Made by a program: the position numbers and the translations under genes. 64,000 nt of DNA, taken from NCBI GenBank assembly GCA_017473705.1, contig JAFUJQ010000029.1:150054-214053 (forward strand), written 5' to 3'. Below are positions 27,900 to 37,294 of this stretch, in pieces. Position 1 is the first letter of the stretch; each line of letters starts with the position of its first letter. This DNA is from Bacteroidales bacterium (GTDB taxonomy: Bacteria; Bacteroidota; Bacteroidia; Bacteroidales; UBA932). The notes under the pieces are model-generated. The model saw nothing but the letters and a program-made list of their open reading frames with translations, was not told where the DNA came from and searched no databases.

Positions 27900-29275
27900 C
27901 TTATATCCATTCTTATCCTTCTGCTTTGCGGATGCAGGCTGTTGCACCGGTTGCCAAGATTCTTCACAAAACCCAGAGGCAATCCCTGGAACCTGACAAC
28001 CAGATACCCAAGAGGGGCTTCCGGGAAGGCAACATTGTCCCTGTGCAGATATGCAAGGGCTGTCTGTCTGTCAACATCTACTGACGGGAAAGCATCCTCG
28101 GCAAGCATCAGAGAAAGCGCAAGGTCCGCATCCGGCACCAGATTCTTTCCCTTGACGATTCCGACAGCACATCCAGCTGCAGTCATATGAAGCACCTGTT
28201 CCACCATGGCCACATCCGTTGCGATATTCTTCGGCACGGCTGTCACGGTCTCCCCTTTCATCCTTATTACGCACTCTGTCCCCAGCAGCCTGTCCACTCC
28301 GGACGGAAGCGGCGCTTCCTTTCCAGGACGTGATGATCTTGAACCCTTCGTGCGCACCTGACGGAACTCAACCTCAGAAGTCTTGCGGACAGCGGAACAA
28401 TACTGTCCCTCACCTTCCACATGACCGGGCACAAGGCTGTATCCCAGCTCTGTCTTCAGCACCCCCGGCATTCCGGGCAGGACATCTTCATGCATCAGAT
28501 ATTCTGCGCCCAGTTCCTCTGACACCCAGCGCACATTGCCGTCATTCTCCCTCCTGTTGAACGTGCAGGTGGAATACACCATCACACCTCCTTGAGCGAG
28601 CGTCGGCCATACATCCGCAAGAATTCTCCGCTGGCGGGCCTCGCAAAGAGCCACATTGTCCTCAGACCACTGACACAGCGCCTCTTCATCCTTCCTGAAC
28701 ATGCCTTCTCCAGAACATGGCACATCGGCCAATATCATGTCGAAGAAGCCGGGAAGCGCGGCAAATGCGCTCGGATCGTCAGAGACGACGGTCACATTGG
28801 GATCTCCCCAAAGGGCGACATTGTCAGCAAGGACACCTACCCTGGCCTTCATGACCTCATTGGAAACCAGAAGAAACTCATCTCCGAAAGCCTCCCTCAG
28901 CGACGCCGCAAGATCCGTGGTCTTACCTCCCGGAGCCGCACACAGGTCCAGCACCCTGAAAGGACGGCCGACCGGCCTGACCATGTCCTTAAGCAATGTA
29001 CGGAATGCATGGCCGACAAACATGGAGGACGAATCCTGCACATAGTATGCTCCGGCATGAAAGAGAGGGTCCAAGGTGAACACTGGGCGCTCGGTCAGAA
29101 TACGGCCATGATTGTTCCAAGGCACCTGGCGTCCCAGAGGCCCCGCCTCACCCTTGAAAGGGTTCAGTCGCACGGCCACCGACGCCGGCTCCTCAAACGC
29201 AGAAAAAGCGACAAGGGCATTTTCGCTCCCTATCGCCTCTTCCATATACTTCCTGAATGACGGGTCTATTATCAT
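27896..29275 (-). CDS. RsmF-like RNA m5C methyltransferase
   Basis: A 459-residue S-adenosylmethionine-dependent RNA cytosine-5 methyltransferase of the NOL1/NOP2/Sun family. The SAM-binding motif LDLCAAPGGKTTDLA (near 110), the Cys motif DVPCSGEGMFRKD (near 190) and the second catalytic Cys in YSTCTFNRREN are all present. A C-terminal region (about 300-459) resembles the extra PUA-like part of RsmF/YebU. It is likely to act on 16S rRNA, but the exact site cannot be read from sequence. It overlaps both neighbours by 4 nt. Confidence 0.88.
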   Translation of the reverse strand: MIIDPSFRKYMEEAIGSENALVAFSAFEEPASVAVRLNPFKGEAGPLGRQVPWNNHGRILTERPVFTLDPLFHAGAYYVQDSSSMFVGHAFRTLLKDMVRPVGRPFRVLDLCAAPGGKTTDLAASLREAFGDEFLLVSNEVMKARVGVLADNVALWGDPNVTVVSDDPSAFAALPGFFDMILADVPCSGEGMFRKDEEALCQWSEDNVALCEARQRRILADVWPTLAQGGVMVYSTCTFNRRENDGNVRWVSEELGAEYLMHEDVLPGMPGVLKTELGYSLVPGHVEGEGQYCSAVRKTSEVEFRQVRTKGSRSSRPGKEAPLPSGVDRLLGTECVIRMKGETVTAVPKNIATDVAMVEQVLHMTAAGCAVGIVKGKNLVPDADLALSLMLAEDAFPSVDVDRQTALAYLHRDNVAFPEAPLGYLVVRFQGLPLGFVKNLGNRCNSLHPQSRRIRMDIR

Positions 29276-29718
29276 TTATTGAACATTGACGGGTCTACGC
29301 CTTCGGGCATCCTGCCCTCCGACATGGCCACAAGAGCATCCACGACCTTGTCAAGACCGTCCTTGATCTTTCCACCAAGTAGAGTCTTCATCATGAAATT
29401 GAGCTCCGCATCCACCACGATCTGGAAATCCGTCTTATACGGATCAACTGCAGGATCGAAATGCAGAGTCAGATGGAACTGGAACGGAGCGCCGTCATCG
29501 GCATATTCCAGCCTTGAATAAGGGACACGGTTCACCACCTTTACTCCGATGTTGAACCCCTGCACCTCTGCATGGATGGTATCGTAATCGGCAGTAACTC
29601 CCTGCTTCTTTTCTTCAGGAAGGAACTGCACGAAATTACGCATGTCGACGAATGTCATGTAAAGCTCGTACGGAGCCTTGGACACAACAGCGCGCTTGCT
29701 CTTTATCTCTACTGCCAT
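29272..29718 (-). CDS. SRPBCC-fold small protein
   Basis: A 148-residue protein with the START/SRPBCC helix-grip pattern: an N-terminal strand (VEIKSKRAVVSKAPYELYMTFVDMRNF), a run of antiparallel strands, and a long C-terminal helix (KIKDGLDKVVDALVAM). No signal peptide. Its ligand is unknown. It lies 1 nt after pyrE and overlaps the methyltransferase gene by 4 nt. Confidence 0.75.
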   Translation of the reverse strand: MAVEIKSKRAVVSKAPYELYMTFVDMRNFVQFLPEEKKQGVTADYDTIHAEVQGFNIGVKVVNRVPYSRLEYADDGAPFQFHLTLHFDPAVDPYKTDFQIVVDAELNFMMKTLLGGKIKDGLDKVVDALVAMSEGRMPEGVDPSMFNK

Positions 29719-29719
29719 A

Positions 29720-30358
29720 TTACTCTGTCTTTCCCCAGGTTGAAGGCGAGAATCTCCACTCCTTGAGAACCTCCTTGTCGGACTCCTTGATGTAGCCTGT
29801 CTCTGAAGCGACCTCCACGAGAGTGTCGTAGTTTGACAGTGTAGTGAGCTCTACATTGCTGTCTTCGAAGGCCTTGCGCGCCTGATTGAAGTTGTATGAG
29901 AAGATCGCCACCATTCCGAGGATGTCAGCTCCTGCATTGACGAGAGCGTTCTTTGCCGCGAGGCTGCTCATTCCTGTAGAAATCAGGTCTTCCACGATGA
30001 CCACCTTTGCTCCTGTCTCGAGGAGTCCCTCTATCTGCGAGCCTGTTCCATGATCCTTTGGTTTAGGCCTCACATAGCAGAAAGGCTTGCCGAGGATGTG
30101 CGCCACGAGATATCCATGAGCGATCGCTCCTGTCGCCACGCCTGCAATAACCTCAACATCAGGATACTGCTTCATGATGATCTCCGCCATCCACTTGCAG
30201 ATGTTCTCGCGGATCTCAGGGTATGAGAGCACCTTTCTGTTGTCACAATATATAGGTGATTTCCAACCTGAAGCCCATGTGAACGGGTTTTCCGGTCTCA
30301 ACATGACGGCCTTGATGTCCAGAAGGGACTTGGCCACTGCTTTCTCAATTACTTCCAT
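29720..30358 (-). CDS. pyrE: orotate phosphoribosyltransferase
   Basis: PyrE joins orotate and PRPP to give OMP in pyrimidine synthesis. The 212-residue protein has the PRPP-binding signature VVIVEDLISTGMSS near residue 120 and the KSPIYCDNRK segment of the orotate site. It is the first gene of the five-gene operon pyrE-SRPBCC-rsmF-like-TPR-permease. Confidence 0.95.
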   Translation of the reverse strand: MEVIEKAVAKSLLDIKAVMLRPENPFTWASGWKSPIYCDNRKVLSYPEIRENICKWMAEIIMKQYPDVEVIAGVATGAIAHGYLVAHILGKPFCYVRPKPKDHGTGSQIEGLLETGAKVVIVEDLISTGMSSLAAKNALVNAGADILGMVAIFSYNFNQARKAFEDSNVELTTLSNYDTLVEVASETGYIKESDKEVLKEWRFSPSTWGKTE

Positions 30359-30379
30359 AAGTCTTTTATTTAATTTTCA

Positions 30380-30408
30380 TATATTTGCGAACACATTCCG
30401 CAAAGTTA
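30380..30408. promoter_or_regulatory. divergent -7 boxes for the Nudix gene and pyrE operon
   Basis: Plus strand TATATTTG (30380-30387), about 49 nt before the Nudix ATG. Minus strand TAACTTTG (30408-30401), about 42 nt before the pyrE ATG. Both match TAnnTTTG; neither has a clear TTG partner. Confidence 0.45.
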
Positions 30409-30436
30409 ATAAATTTATAATAAAATTATAGGTGTA

Positions 30437-31048
30437 ATGCGCAAAATATACTTCGAAAAACGCTGCATCATAATATGCCCTCCTGAAGAACAGGCCCTGT
30501 CTGATCCCAACGCGATACTCTACAACATTGGTACCAGCGTGGACATACACTCTCTGGTGGGAATGTTCGAGACATCCGACTCGCTCATGAAGGTCTACAT
30601 CCCGACCGAAGACCCGGAGGGAACATACAGCAGGATATGCAGTGAATTTGTCGAAGTGAATGCCGGTGGAGGTCTGGTGTCAAACCGCAGGGGGGATTAC
30701 CTGCTGATCAGCCGCAACGGTCTCTGGGACCTGCCCAAAGGGCACCAGGACCCGGGCGAGGAGATCAGCGTGACGGCTCTGCGCGAGGTGAGCGAGGAGA
30801 CCGGCATAGACCAGCTGATGCTGCGGGACCTCATATGCGTGACGGACCATTGCTACAGAAGAGACGGGAAATGGCACCTGAAACACACATGGTGGTATGA
30901 CATGCTCTACACAGACCCGACCGATCTGACTCCTCAGACAGAGGAGGACATATCCAAGGCGGCATGGGTGGCAAAGTCCAGCCTTACGCCATATCTTCTG
31001 AACACATATCCGTCCATCATAGAGGTCTTTCGAGAGGCAAAAGTGTGA
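30437..31048 (+). CDS. Nudix hydrolase
   Basis: A 203-residue protein whose C-terminal half holds a complete Nudix box (GHQDPGEEISVTALREVSEETGI pattern, Gx5Ex7REUxEExGU, around residues 101-123). The N-terminal 75 residues are a separate small domain with no motif I recognise. It hydrolyses nucleoside diphosphate-linked substrates, but the substrate cannot be assigned. A stand-alone gene divergent from pyrE. Confidence 0.85.
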   Translation: MRKIYFEKRCIIICPPEEQALSDPNAILYNIGTSVDIHSLVGMFETSDSLMKVYIPTEDPEGTYSRICSEFVEVNAGGGLVSNRRGDYLLISRNGLWDLPKGHQDPGEEISVTALREVSEETGIDQLMLRDLICVTDHCYRRDGKWHLKHTWWYDMLYTDPTDLTPQTEEDISKAAWVAKSSLTPYLLNTYPSIIEVFREAKV

Positions 31049-31137
31049 TTCTTCAACAATTCTGCACGAATATTGAAACAAAAACCACAAAATTTCGTAT
31101 AATAATATGATTTTGCAGTTTAAAATTTACAAAATAT

Positions 31138-32187
31138 ATGAAACTTTCACAATTCCAGTTCAATCTTCCTGCCGAGAAGATAGCATCTGAACCGCCGAGA
31201 TGGCGTGACGAGTGCAAGCTCATGGTTCTCAACAAAAAGACAGGAGAGATCGAGCACAAGCTCTTCAAGGACATTCTTGACTATTTCGAAAAAGGCGACA
31301 CTTTCGTTCTCAACGACACAAAGGTGTTCCCTGCAAAACTTCGCGGAAACAAGGAAAAGACAGGAGCTGACATCGAAGTGTTCCTCCTCAGGGAGCTCAA
31401 CCGCGAGCAGAGGCTCTGGGACGTCATCGTCGAGCCTGCAAGGAAGATCAGGATAGGCAACAAGCTATACTTCGGAGAAGACGAGAGCCTCGTTGCAGAG
31501 GTCATCGACAACACGACATCGAGAGGCCGTACTCTCCGCTTCCTCTACGACGGAAGCTACGAGGACTTCAAGGAAACCCTTTTCGGACTCGGCCAGACAC
31601 CTGTCCCTGACTGGGTAAAGAAGGAAGTGACACCCGAAGACGCTGAGAATTTCCAGACAATCTTCGCAAAGCACGAAGGTGCGGTTTCAGCTCCGGCTGC
31701 CGGCCTTCACTTCAGCCGCGAGCTATTCAACAGAATGATCCTCAAGGACATAAACAAGGCATTCATAACACTTCACATGGGCATAGGCCATTTCAGGGAA
31801 GTGGATGTCGAAGATCTCTCGAAGCACAAGATGGATTCGGAAAGGCTCATCATCACCGAGGAGACAGCTGACCTCATCAACAGCACCAGAAAGAACGGAC
31901 ACAAAGTACTCGCAGTGGGTATCACAGTGATCAGAGGCCTCGAGACCTACACCACGACAAACGATGAGGTGAACGCATATGACGGATGGACAAACAAGTT
32001 CATCTTCCCGCCTTACAGATTCGCCATTCCAGACGCGATTGTATCCAACTTCCACCGTCCGGGCTCGACGATGCTCATGTCGGTAGCGGCATTCGGAGGA
32101 TACGAAAATGTGATGAAGGCATATAAGATGGCTCTTGAAATGGACTACAAGTTCGGTCCATACGGAGATGCTCTTCTCATCATCTGA
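31138..32187 (+). CDS. queA: tRNA preQ1(34) S-adenosylmethionine ribosyltransferase-isomerase
   Basis: QueA transfers the ribose of SAM to preQ1 in tRNA, making epoxyqueuosine. The 349-residue protein has the family N-terminus ([13 protein letters not shown]), [15 protein letters not shown], the AAGLHFS segment and HMGIGHFR plus a C-terminal [11 protein letters not shown] block. Full length. A strong terminator hairpin follows. Confidence 0.94.
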   Translation: MKLSQFQFNLPAEKIASEPPRWRDECKLMVLNKKTGEIEHKLFKDILDYFEKGDTFVLNDTKVFPAKLRGNKEKTGADIEVFLLRELNREQRLWDVIVEPARKIRIGNKLYFGEDESLVAEVIDNTTSRGRTLRFLYDGSYEDFKETLFGLGQTPVPDWVKKEVTPEDAENFQTIFAKHEGAVSAPAAGLHFSRELFNRMILKDINKAFITLHMGIGHFREVDVEDLSKHKMDSERLIITEETADLINSTRKNGHKVLAVGITVIRGLETYTTTNDEVNAYDGWTNKFIFPPYRFAIPDAIVSNFHRPGSTMLMSVAAFGGYENVMKAYKMALEMDYKFGPYGDALLII

Positions 32188-32243
32188 TGATAATAAAAAG
32201 AAAAAGTTTTAAAATTCGTAAAAACTTTTGCTAAAATAAATAA

Positions 32244-32280
32244 AAAGATGGCTCCCGGACTTTCCGGCAGCCATCTTTGT
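32244..32280 (+). terminator. intrinsic terminator after queA
   Basis: A 10-bp perfect stem AAAGATGGCT / AGCCATCTTT (32244-32253 and 32269-32278) with an inner CCGG/CCGG pairing, followed by TTTGTTTA. Confidence 0.75.
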
Positions 32281-32295
32281 TTATAATATTGCGCC

Positions 32296-33462
32296 ATGAA
32301 GAATTTTGAAGAGAAAGCTTGTCTGTGCGCACTGAACAGGGTTTTCGGCTTCGAGCCGAAAAGCGCGCTGGCACTCATCTCGCATCTCGGATGCGCAAGC
32401 ACCCTGTTCACTTTGGGTGAAAAGGAATTGGAAGAGCTGCTCGGTCCATATTCCAGATACAGGCATCATATCAGGCGCAATGCCGTATATGAAGCCGCCG
32501 CAGAACTGGAGTCTCTTGAGAAATCAGGGATTCAGTTCATCGGATGGGGCGAAGAAGGGTATCCTCCCTTGCTTGCCGAATGCCAGGATCCTCCCATAGG
32601 ATTATATATAAAAAGCTGCACACCGGCTTCGCAATTGTGGACACCGGACAAGAGCATAGCGATTGTCGGTACGAGAGACATATCCCCTTATGGCAAAGAC
32701 TGGTGCAGGAAGACCGTCGAAAGTCTGGCTGCCACGCGGGAGAAGCCACTGATTGTCAGCGGGCTGGCATTAGGCACCGACATCTGCGCCCATAAAGCGG
32801 CAGTGGAAAGCGGCCTGCCGACCATCGGAGTCATGGCCACCGGACCTGACAGCGTATACCCATACAGACATCTTGCTTTCGCCGATCAGATATGCCACAC
32901 GCCTGGCTGCGCCCTTATAACAGACTATCCGCCCGGAACCCCTCCTCTGCCGGTCCACTTTTTAAGACGCAACAGGATCATCGCCGGCCTGAGCGATGCG
33001 ACCATATTGATAGAATCCAAGCTCAAGGGCGGAGGAATGATGACCGCACGACTCGCTTTTTCCTACGACAGGGACGTTTATGCGCTTCCCGGAAGGGCTG
33101 ACGACATAAGGTCTCAGGGATGCAACTACCTGATTGGTAACAAGATCGCCGAACCGATCATATCAACAGAATCTCTGATCAGGAGCATCGGGATGAAGTA
33201 TGCAGGAAGGAGCAGGAAGGACAATGTATCGGAGGAGCTGACGTCGGTGTTTGGAGGTCGTATTCAGGCAGACATGATAGAAGAGATGGCCGGCATACTG
33301 TCTGTCGTCCAAAGATGCAGGGGGATCACGGTTGAAGCCATGTGCGGCGAGACTGGCATGAGCTACGGAAGGTTGTCGTCATTAGTCTCGATGCTGGAAG
33401 CTGAAGGCTTCTTGTCCATCGACCTGCTCAGGAGATGCAGCATATGCAGGAGAACTAAATGA
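32296..33462 (+). CDS. dprA: DNA-processing protein DprA
   Basis: DprA loads RecA on incoming single-stranded DNA during natural transformation. The 388-residue protein has an N-terminal helix-hairpin-helix-like part, the Rossmann-type core with SIAIVGTR (about 115), SGLALGTDICAHKAA, RRNRIIAGLS and YALPGR, and a C-terminal winged-helix segment (about 315-388). The ATG at 32296 lies 18 nt after the queA terminator. Confidence 0.93.
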   Translation: MKNFEEKACLCALNRVFGFEPKSALALISHLGCASTLFTLGEKELEELLGPYSRYRHHIRRNAVYEAAAELESLEKSGIQFIGWGEEGYPPLLAECQDPPIGLYIKSCTPASQLWTPDKSIAIVGTRDISPYGKDWCRKTVESLAATREKPLIVSGLALGTDICAHKAAVESGLPTIGVMATGPDSVYPYRHLAFADQICHTPGCALITDYPPGTPPLPVHFLRRNRIIAGLSDATILIESKLKGGGMMTARLAFSYDRDVYALPGRADDIRSQGCNYLIGNKIAEPIISTESLIRSIGMKYAGRSRKDNVSEELTSVFGGRIQADMIEEMAGILSVVQRCRGITVEAMCGETGMSYGRLSSLVSMLEAEGFLSIDLLRRCSICRRTK

Positions 33463-33470
33463 CACAGATG

Positions 33471-33500
33471 TTGGGCATTTGGTGAAAATGTTTAAATTTG
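33471..33500 (+). promoter_or_regulatory. promoter of tatD-asparaginase operon
   Basis: TTG (33471-33473), 19-nt spacer, TAAATTTG (33493-33500): full match. The ATG is 20 nt downstream of the box. Confidence 0.7.
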
Positions 33501-33520
33501 CAAAGATATATCTATAAGAT

Positions 33521-34288
33521 ATGGTTTTCACCGACACCCATACTCATCTATATGACGAAGCCTTTGCCGGCGAGGAAGATCTCGCTGTCGAGAGGGCCGT
33601 AGCCGCAGGTGTCACCAGGATGATCCTGCCCGACATCGACTCGCAGACACGCAATGCTATGTTCTCGCTCGCTGAAAGGCATGAGGGCGTGCTTTTCCCT
33701 TGCCTCGGCCTGCATCCCACATCCGTAGACGCACGCTGGAAGGAAGAAATGATGCTCATGGAGCAGAATCTCGAAAGGAAGATCCGGGCCATAGGGGAAA
33801 TAGGAATGGACTGCTACTGGTCCCGTGAATTCGTCAAGGAACAGGAGGAGGTGTTCCGCATCCAGCTGGAGATGGCATCCGGAATGGATCTTCCTGTCAT
33901 CATACACTCACGCGAATCCACAGAACTGATACTGAAGATTCTGAAAGACTGCAGCCACCTTGGCCTGCGAGGCGTGTTCCACGCATTTAGCGGCAGCATT
34001 GAAACATTCCGCGAGCTCCAGAAGCTCGGAGACTGGTACATAGGCATAGGCGGAGTCCTCACCTATAAGAAAGCGTCCATTGCAGAAACTGTAAGACAGA
34101 TACCATTGGAGCGGATTCTGCTTGAGACCGACTCGCCATACCTCACGCCGGTACCGTTCCGAGGGAAGCGCAATGAAAGCGCATACATCCCCCATATAGC
34201 CGCAAGGCTGTCCGAACTGACAGGCAGGACAATGGAAGAGACCGCAGCAATAACGACAGACAACGCACAAAAACTATTCGGCATATGA
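33521..34288 (+). CDS. TatD-family metal-dependent hydrolase
   Basis: A 255-residue TIM-barrel hydrolase with the metal-binding HTHLYD at the N-terminus, IGEIGMDCYW, IIHSRES, FHAFSGS and ETDSPYL motifs of the TatD DNase family. Members act as 3'-5' nucleases or D-aminoacyl-related hydrolases; the exact role is not readable here. It overlaps the asparaginase gene by 4 nt. Confidence 0.9.
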   Translation: MVFTDTHTHLYDEAFAGEEDLAVERAVAAGVTRMILPDIDSQTRNAMFSLAERHEGVLFPCLGLHPTSVDARWKEEMMLMEQNLERKIRAIGEIGMDCYWSREFVKEQEEVFRIQLEMASGMDLPVIIHSRESTELILKILKDCSHLGLRGVFHAFSGSIETFRELQKLGDWYIGIGGVLTYKKASIAETVRQIPLERILLETDSPYLTPVPFRGKRNESAYIPHIAARLSELTGRTMEETAAITTDNAQKLFGI

Positions 34289-35319
34289 AAAAGTCCGCGA
34301 TTCTCCTCATATATACAGGAGGAACAATAGGCATGAAGGTGGATGAGGACCTGCAAGCCCTCACACCTTTCGACTTCAGCCAGATTCTGGATGAAGTTCC
34401 AGAACTGAAGAAATTCGCATACAGGATCGACTCATACACATTCTCGCCGCTGATCGACTCATCAGATGTCGAGCCCTCCCTTTGGGTTTCCCTCGCAGAT
34501 CTGATCGAGCGCAAATATGACGACTACGACGGATTCGTCATCCTGCACGGAACAGACACCATGGCCTACTCGGCATCCGCATTAAGCTTCATGATAGAAG
34601 GACTGACCAAGCCTGTCATATTCACCGGAAGCCAGCTCCCTATCGGCAGTCCGAGGACGGACGGAAAGGAAAACCTCATTTCATCAGTAGAGATTGCTGC
34701 GGCAAAGGACGAAGATGGACATGCGCTTGTGCCGGAAGTGTGCATATGCTTCGACAGCATCCTGATGAGAGGATGTCGCACGAGCAAGATGAACGCAGAC
34801 AACTTCAGAGCCTTCCGTTCGGAGAATCTGCAGCCTCTGGCCGAGGCCGGCATCAACATCAGATACAACACCGCCATTATCCTCAAACCGTCCGACTGGG
34901 ATGCCAGACCGATATTCAGAAAGAACCTCGACACGCGGGTGTCGATTCTGAAGATGCACCCTGGAATAACACCTCAGATCGTCAGGGAAATCCTCTGCAG
35001 CAGCGACACCAGGGCGGTCATCATCGAGACATACGGCGCCGGAAACGCACCTTCGAAAGAATGGTTCCTGGAAACGGTCAAGAACGCCGACGCAATGGGC
35101 AAGATCATACTCAATGTGACCCAATGCATAGCAGGCAGCGTGAACATGGACATATACGCCACGGGCAAATGCCTGAAGGACATAGGCGTGATCAGCGGAT
35201 ATGACAGCACGACCGAAAGCGCCCTGGCGAAACTCTTCTATCTCATGGGCGTATGCCAGGACAATGCCACTGTAAAAGACCTTCTGAAACTGAACCTGAG
35301 GGGAGAAATATCAAAATAA
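34285..35319 (+). CDS. ansA: type I (cytoplasmic) L-asparaginase
   Basis: A 344-residue asparaginase with the two threonine motifs of the family: YTGGTIGM at the N-terminus and LHGTDTMAYSAS near residue 92. There is no signal peptide, which points to the cytoplasmic AnsA type. Substrate preference (Asn versus Gln) cannot be stated. Co-transcribed with tatD (ATGA overlap at 34285-34288). Confidence 0.9.
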   Translation: MKKSAILLIYTGGTIGMKVDEDLQALTPFDFSQILDEVPELKKFAYRIDSYTFSPLIDSSDVEPSLWVSLADLIERKYDDYDGFVILHGTDTMAYSASALSFMIEGLTKPVIFTGSQLPIGSPRTDGKENLISSVEIAAAKDEDGHALVPEVCICFDSILMRGCRTSKMNADNFRAFRSENLQPLAEAGINIRYNTAIILKPSDWDARPIFRKNLDTRVSILKMHPGITPQIVREILCSSDTRAVIIETYGAGNAPSKEWFLETVKNADAMGKIILNVTQCIAGSVNMDIYATGKCLKDIGVISGYDSTTESALAKLFYLMGVCQDNATVKDLLKLNLRGEISK

Positions 35320-35453
35320 TTATTGCCGATTGAAAATAAATTGCTAAATTGCACCGCATTTTATGAGGCGGTATGTGTTACCCGCTCGATAAAAGAGATA
35401 TTAACTAAAAACAAATCAATAACTTTATTAATCAAAAACACACAAAAACAATT
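35320..35453 (+). promoter_or_regulatory. promoter and structured leader of the exb operon
   Basis: TTG (35324-35326) followed by 19 nt and TAAATTGC, a near match to the usual -7 box. The transcribed leader (roughly 85 nt) contains ACCGC (35353-35357) pairing with GCGGT (35368-35372), then an A-rich single-stranded stretch up to the ATG. No known riboswitch class is recognised. Confidence 0.4.
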
Positions 35454-36242
35454 ATGAAAAAAATTTTCATGTTTTTGGCAGTAATGGGCGTTATGGCCTT
35501 TTCTGCACAGAACGCAGCAGCTCAGGACGAGCAGCCTGCTGACACTACAGCAACTGAGGTAGTAGCTGAGACTACTGAGGCTACTGACGCACTTCCTGAG
35601 GAGGTTCCTATGCACCAGGCCCTCAAGACAAAGTTCATTGAAGGTGGTGCAGGCTTCATGGCACTCGTAATCGCCTGCCTTATCCTCGGTCTCGCTCTCT
35701 GTATCGAGCGTATCCTTTACCTCTCATTCTCAAAGACCAACACCAAGAAGCTTCTCGCTAAGATCGAGGAGGCTCTCAAGAACGGTGGCGTTGAGGCTGC
35801 AACAGAGGTTTGCCGCAACACTCGCGGTCCTGTAGCATCTATCTTCACTCAGGCATTCCTTCGTCTTGCTGACGGCCAGAGCCTTGAGGAGGTTGAGAAG
35901 TCAGTGGTTTCTTATGGCGGAGTTGCTGCAAGCCAGATGGAGCAGAACCTTTCATGGATCTCTCTCTTCATCGCTATCGCTCCTTCACTCGGATTCTTGG
36001 GTACAGTTATCGGTATGATCCAGGCATTCGACGCCATCATGGTTGCAGGTGACATGTCTCCAGCAGTCGTAGCAGGTGGTATGAAGGTCGCTTTGATTAC
36101 TACAGTCGGCGGTTTGATCGTTGCCGTTATCCTTCAGATCTTCTACAACTACATCCTTTCACAGGTTGAGTCTCTCACAATCGACATGGAGGACGCAACT
36201 ATCTCATTGATGGATATCTTGGTAAAGTATCAGGGAAAATAA
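35454..36242 (+). CDS. exbB: ExbB/TolQ/MotA-family proton channel protein
   Basis: A 262-residue protein with an N-terminal signal-like hydrophobic segment, an acidic Thr/Glu-rich stretch (about 24-50), and three transmembrane helices (about 67-88, 158-182, 200-225). The APSLGFLGTVIGMIQAF and ALITTVGGLIVAVILQ helices are the MotA/TolQ/ExbB channel signature. With the two ExbD proteins downstream it forms the proton-driven motor that energises TonB-dependent transport. The N-terminal extension before the first core helix is typical of Bacteroidota ExbB. Confidence 0.92.
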   Translation: MKKIFMFLAVMGVMAFSAQNAAAQDEQPADTTATEVVAETTEATDALPEEVPMHQALKTKFIEGGAGFMALVIACLILGLALCIERILYLSFSKTNTKKLLAKIEEALKNGGVEAATEVCRNTRGPVASIFTQAFLRLADGQSLEEVEKSVVSYGGVAASQMEQNLSWISLFIAIAPSLGFLGTVIGMIQAFDAIMVAGDMSPAVVAGGMKVALITTVGGLIVAVILQIFYNYILSQVESLTIDMEDATISLMDILVKYQGK

Positions 36243-36261
36243 CAATTGACTTTTCTTTAAA

Positions 36262-36693
36262 ATGAAATACACAAAAATCTTAAAATGGGTCCTGGCGGTA
36301 TTGTTCGCAGTGGGCGTTGTGTTCAGCTTCTACGGCTTCCTCGTAGGATTTGAGACCAACGGAAACGCTCCTGTCGACAACATGCTCTACTGCGCCTATG
36401 GATTTGCACTTGTCGCAATCCTCTCCGTTCTTTTCGGTGTGGTTGTGATTGGTGGAATCAACGATCCGAAGAGCCTTCTCAAGCTCCTCATCGGTCTCGT
36501 TGCAGTGGTTGCAGTGGTTGCAGTTGCATACGTACTTGCTCCAGGAACACCAGCCGTAGGATATCTCGGCGACCCTGTTTCAGACGCAACACTTAAAATG
36601 ACCGACACATTCCTCAACCTTACATACTTCCTCTTCGGAGGCGCTATCCTTGCGCTTATCGTAGGATGGATTGTCGGTGCAACTCGTAAATAA
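36262..36693 (+). CDS. small membrane protein of the exb operon
   Basis: A 143-residue protein with four predicted membrane helices (about 7-28, 41-65, 72-92, 115-138). I recognise no family motif. It lies 19 nt after exbB and 8 nt before exbD, so it is almost certainly translated from the same message. A role in assembly or tuning of the ExbBD motor is inference from position only. Confidence 0.75.
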   Translation: MKYTKILKWVLAVLFAVGVVFSFYGFLVGFETNGNAPVDNMLYCAYGFALVAILSVLFGVVVIGGINDPKSLLKLLIGLVAVVAVVAVAYVLAPGTPAVGYLGDPVSDATLKMTDTFLNLTYFLFGGAILALIVGWIVGATRK

Positions 36694-36701
36694 TTGACAC
36701 C

Positions 36702-37277
36702 ATGGGTAAGAAAACACCAGAAATCAATTCAAGTTCAACGGCGGATATGGCATTCCTCCTGCTCTGCTTCTTCATGATGACAACCACCATGGATCAGGAC
36801 AAGGGTCTGCAGCGTCGTCTCCCTCCTATGCCTGACCCAAATCAGAAGGTAGAGGATCAGAAGGTTAATCGCCGCAACATCATCATTGTGAAGATTAACT
36901 CAGCCGATAGACTTCTTGCTGGTACTGAACCTATGCACGTCAGCCAACTCAAAGACAAGATCAAAGAGTTCCTCACAAACCCTGCAGACGATCCGAATCT
37001 TCCAGAGAAGGAAGAAATCGAAATCGAAGGATTCGGCCCTTGTATGGTTTCCAAGGGAGTCATCTCACTCCAGAACGACCGTGGTACCAGCTACCAGGCA
37101 TATATGGCAGTTCAGAACGAGCTCGTAAAGGCCGTTAACGAACTCCGTGACGAGTGGGCCATGGCAAACTTCGGAAAGCTCTATATCAAGTGCGACGAAG
37201 ACGAGCAGGTCATTGTAAGAAAGGCAGTTCCTCAGAACATTTCAGAGGCAGAGCCTAAGGATGTTTCCAAGAAATAA
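36702..37277 (+). CDS. exbD: ExbD/TolR-family protein 1
   Basis: A 191-residue protein with a short cytoplasmic N-terminus, one transmembrane helix (about 14-30) that contains the channel Asp in STADMAFLLLCFFM, and a periplasmic domain. It is longer than typical ExbD (about 140 aa), with an inserted loop near residues 80-115. It pairs with ExbB and the second ExbD. Confidence 0.9.
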   Translation: MGKKTPEINSSSTADMAFLLLCFFMMTTTMDQDKGLQRRLPPMPDPNQKVEDQKVNRRNIIIVKINSADRLLAGTEPMHVSQLKDKIKEFLTNPADDPNLPEKEEIEIEGFGPCMVSKGVISLQNDRGTSYQAYMAVQNELVKAVNELRDEWAMANFGKLYIKCDEDEQVIVRKAVPQNISEAEPKDVSKK

Positions 37278-37294
37278 AATAGGAGAATAGCAAT

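Noticed and set aside
35353-35372. Possible riboswitch in the exb operon leader
   Set aside because: Only one short stem is seen and no conserved riboswitch core is recognised; a plain leader hairpin is enough.
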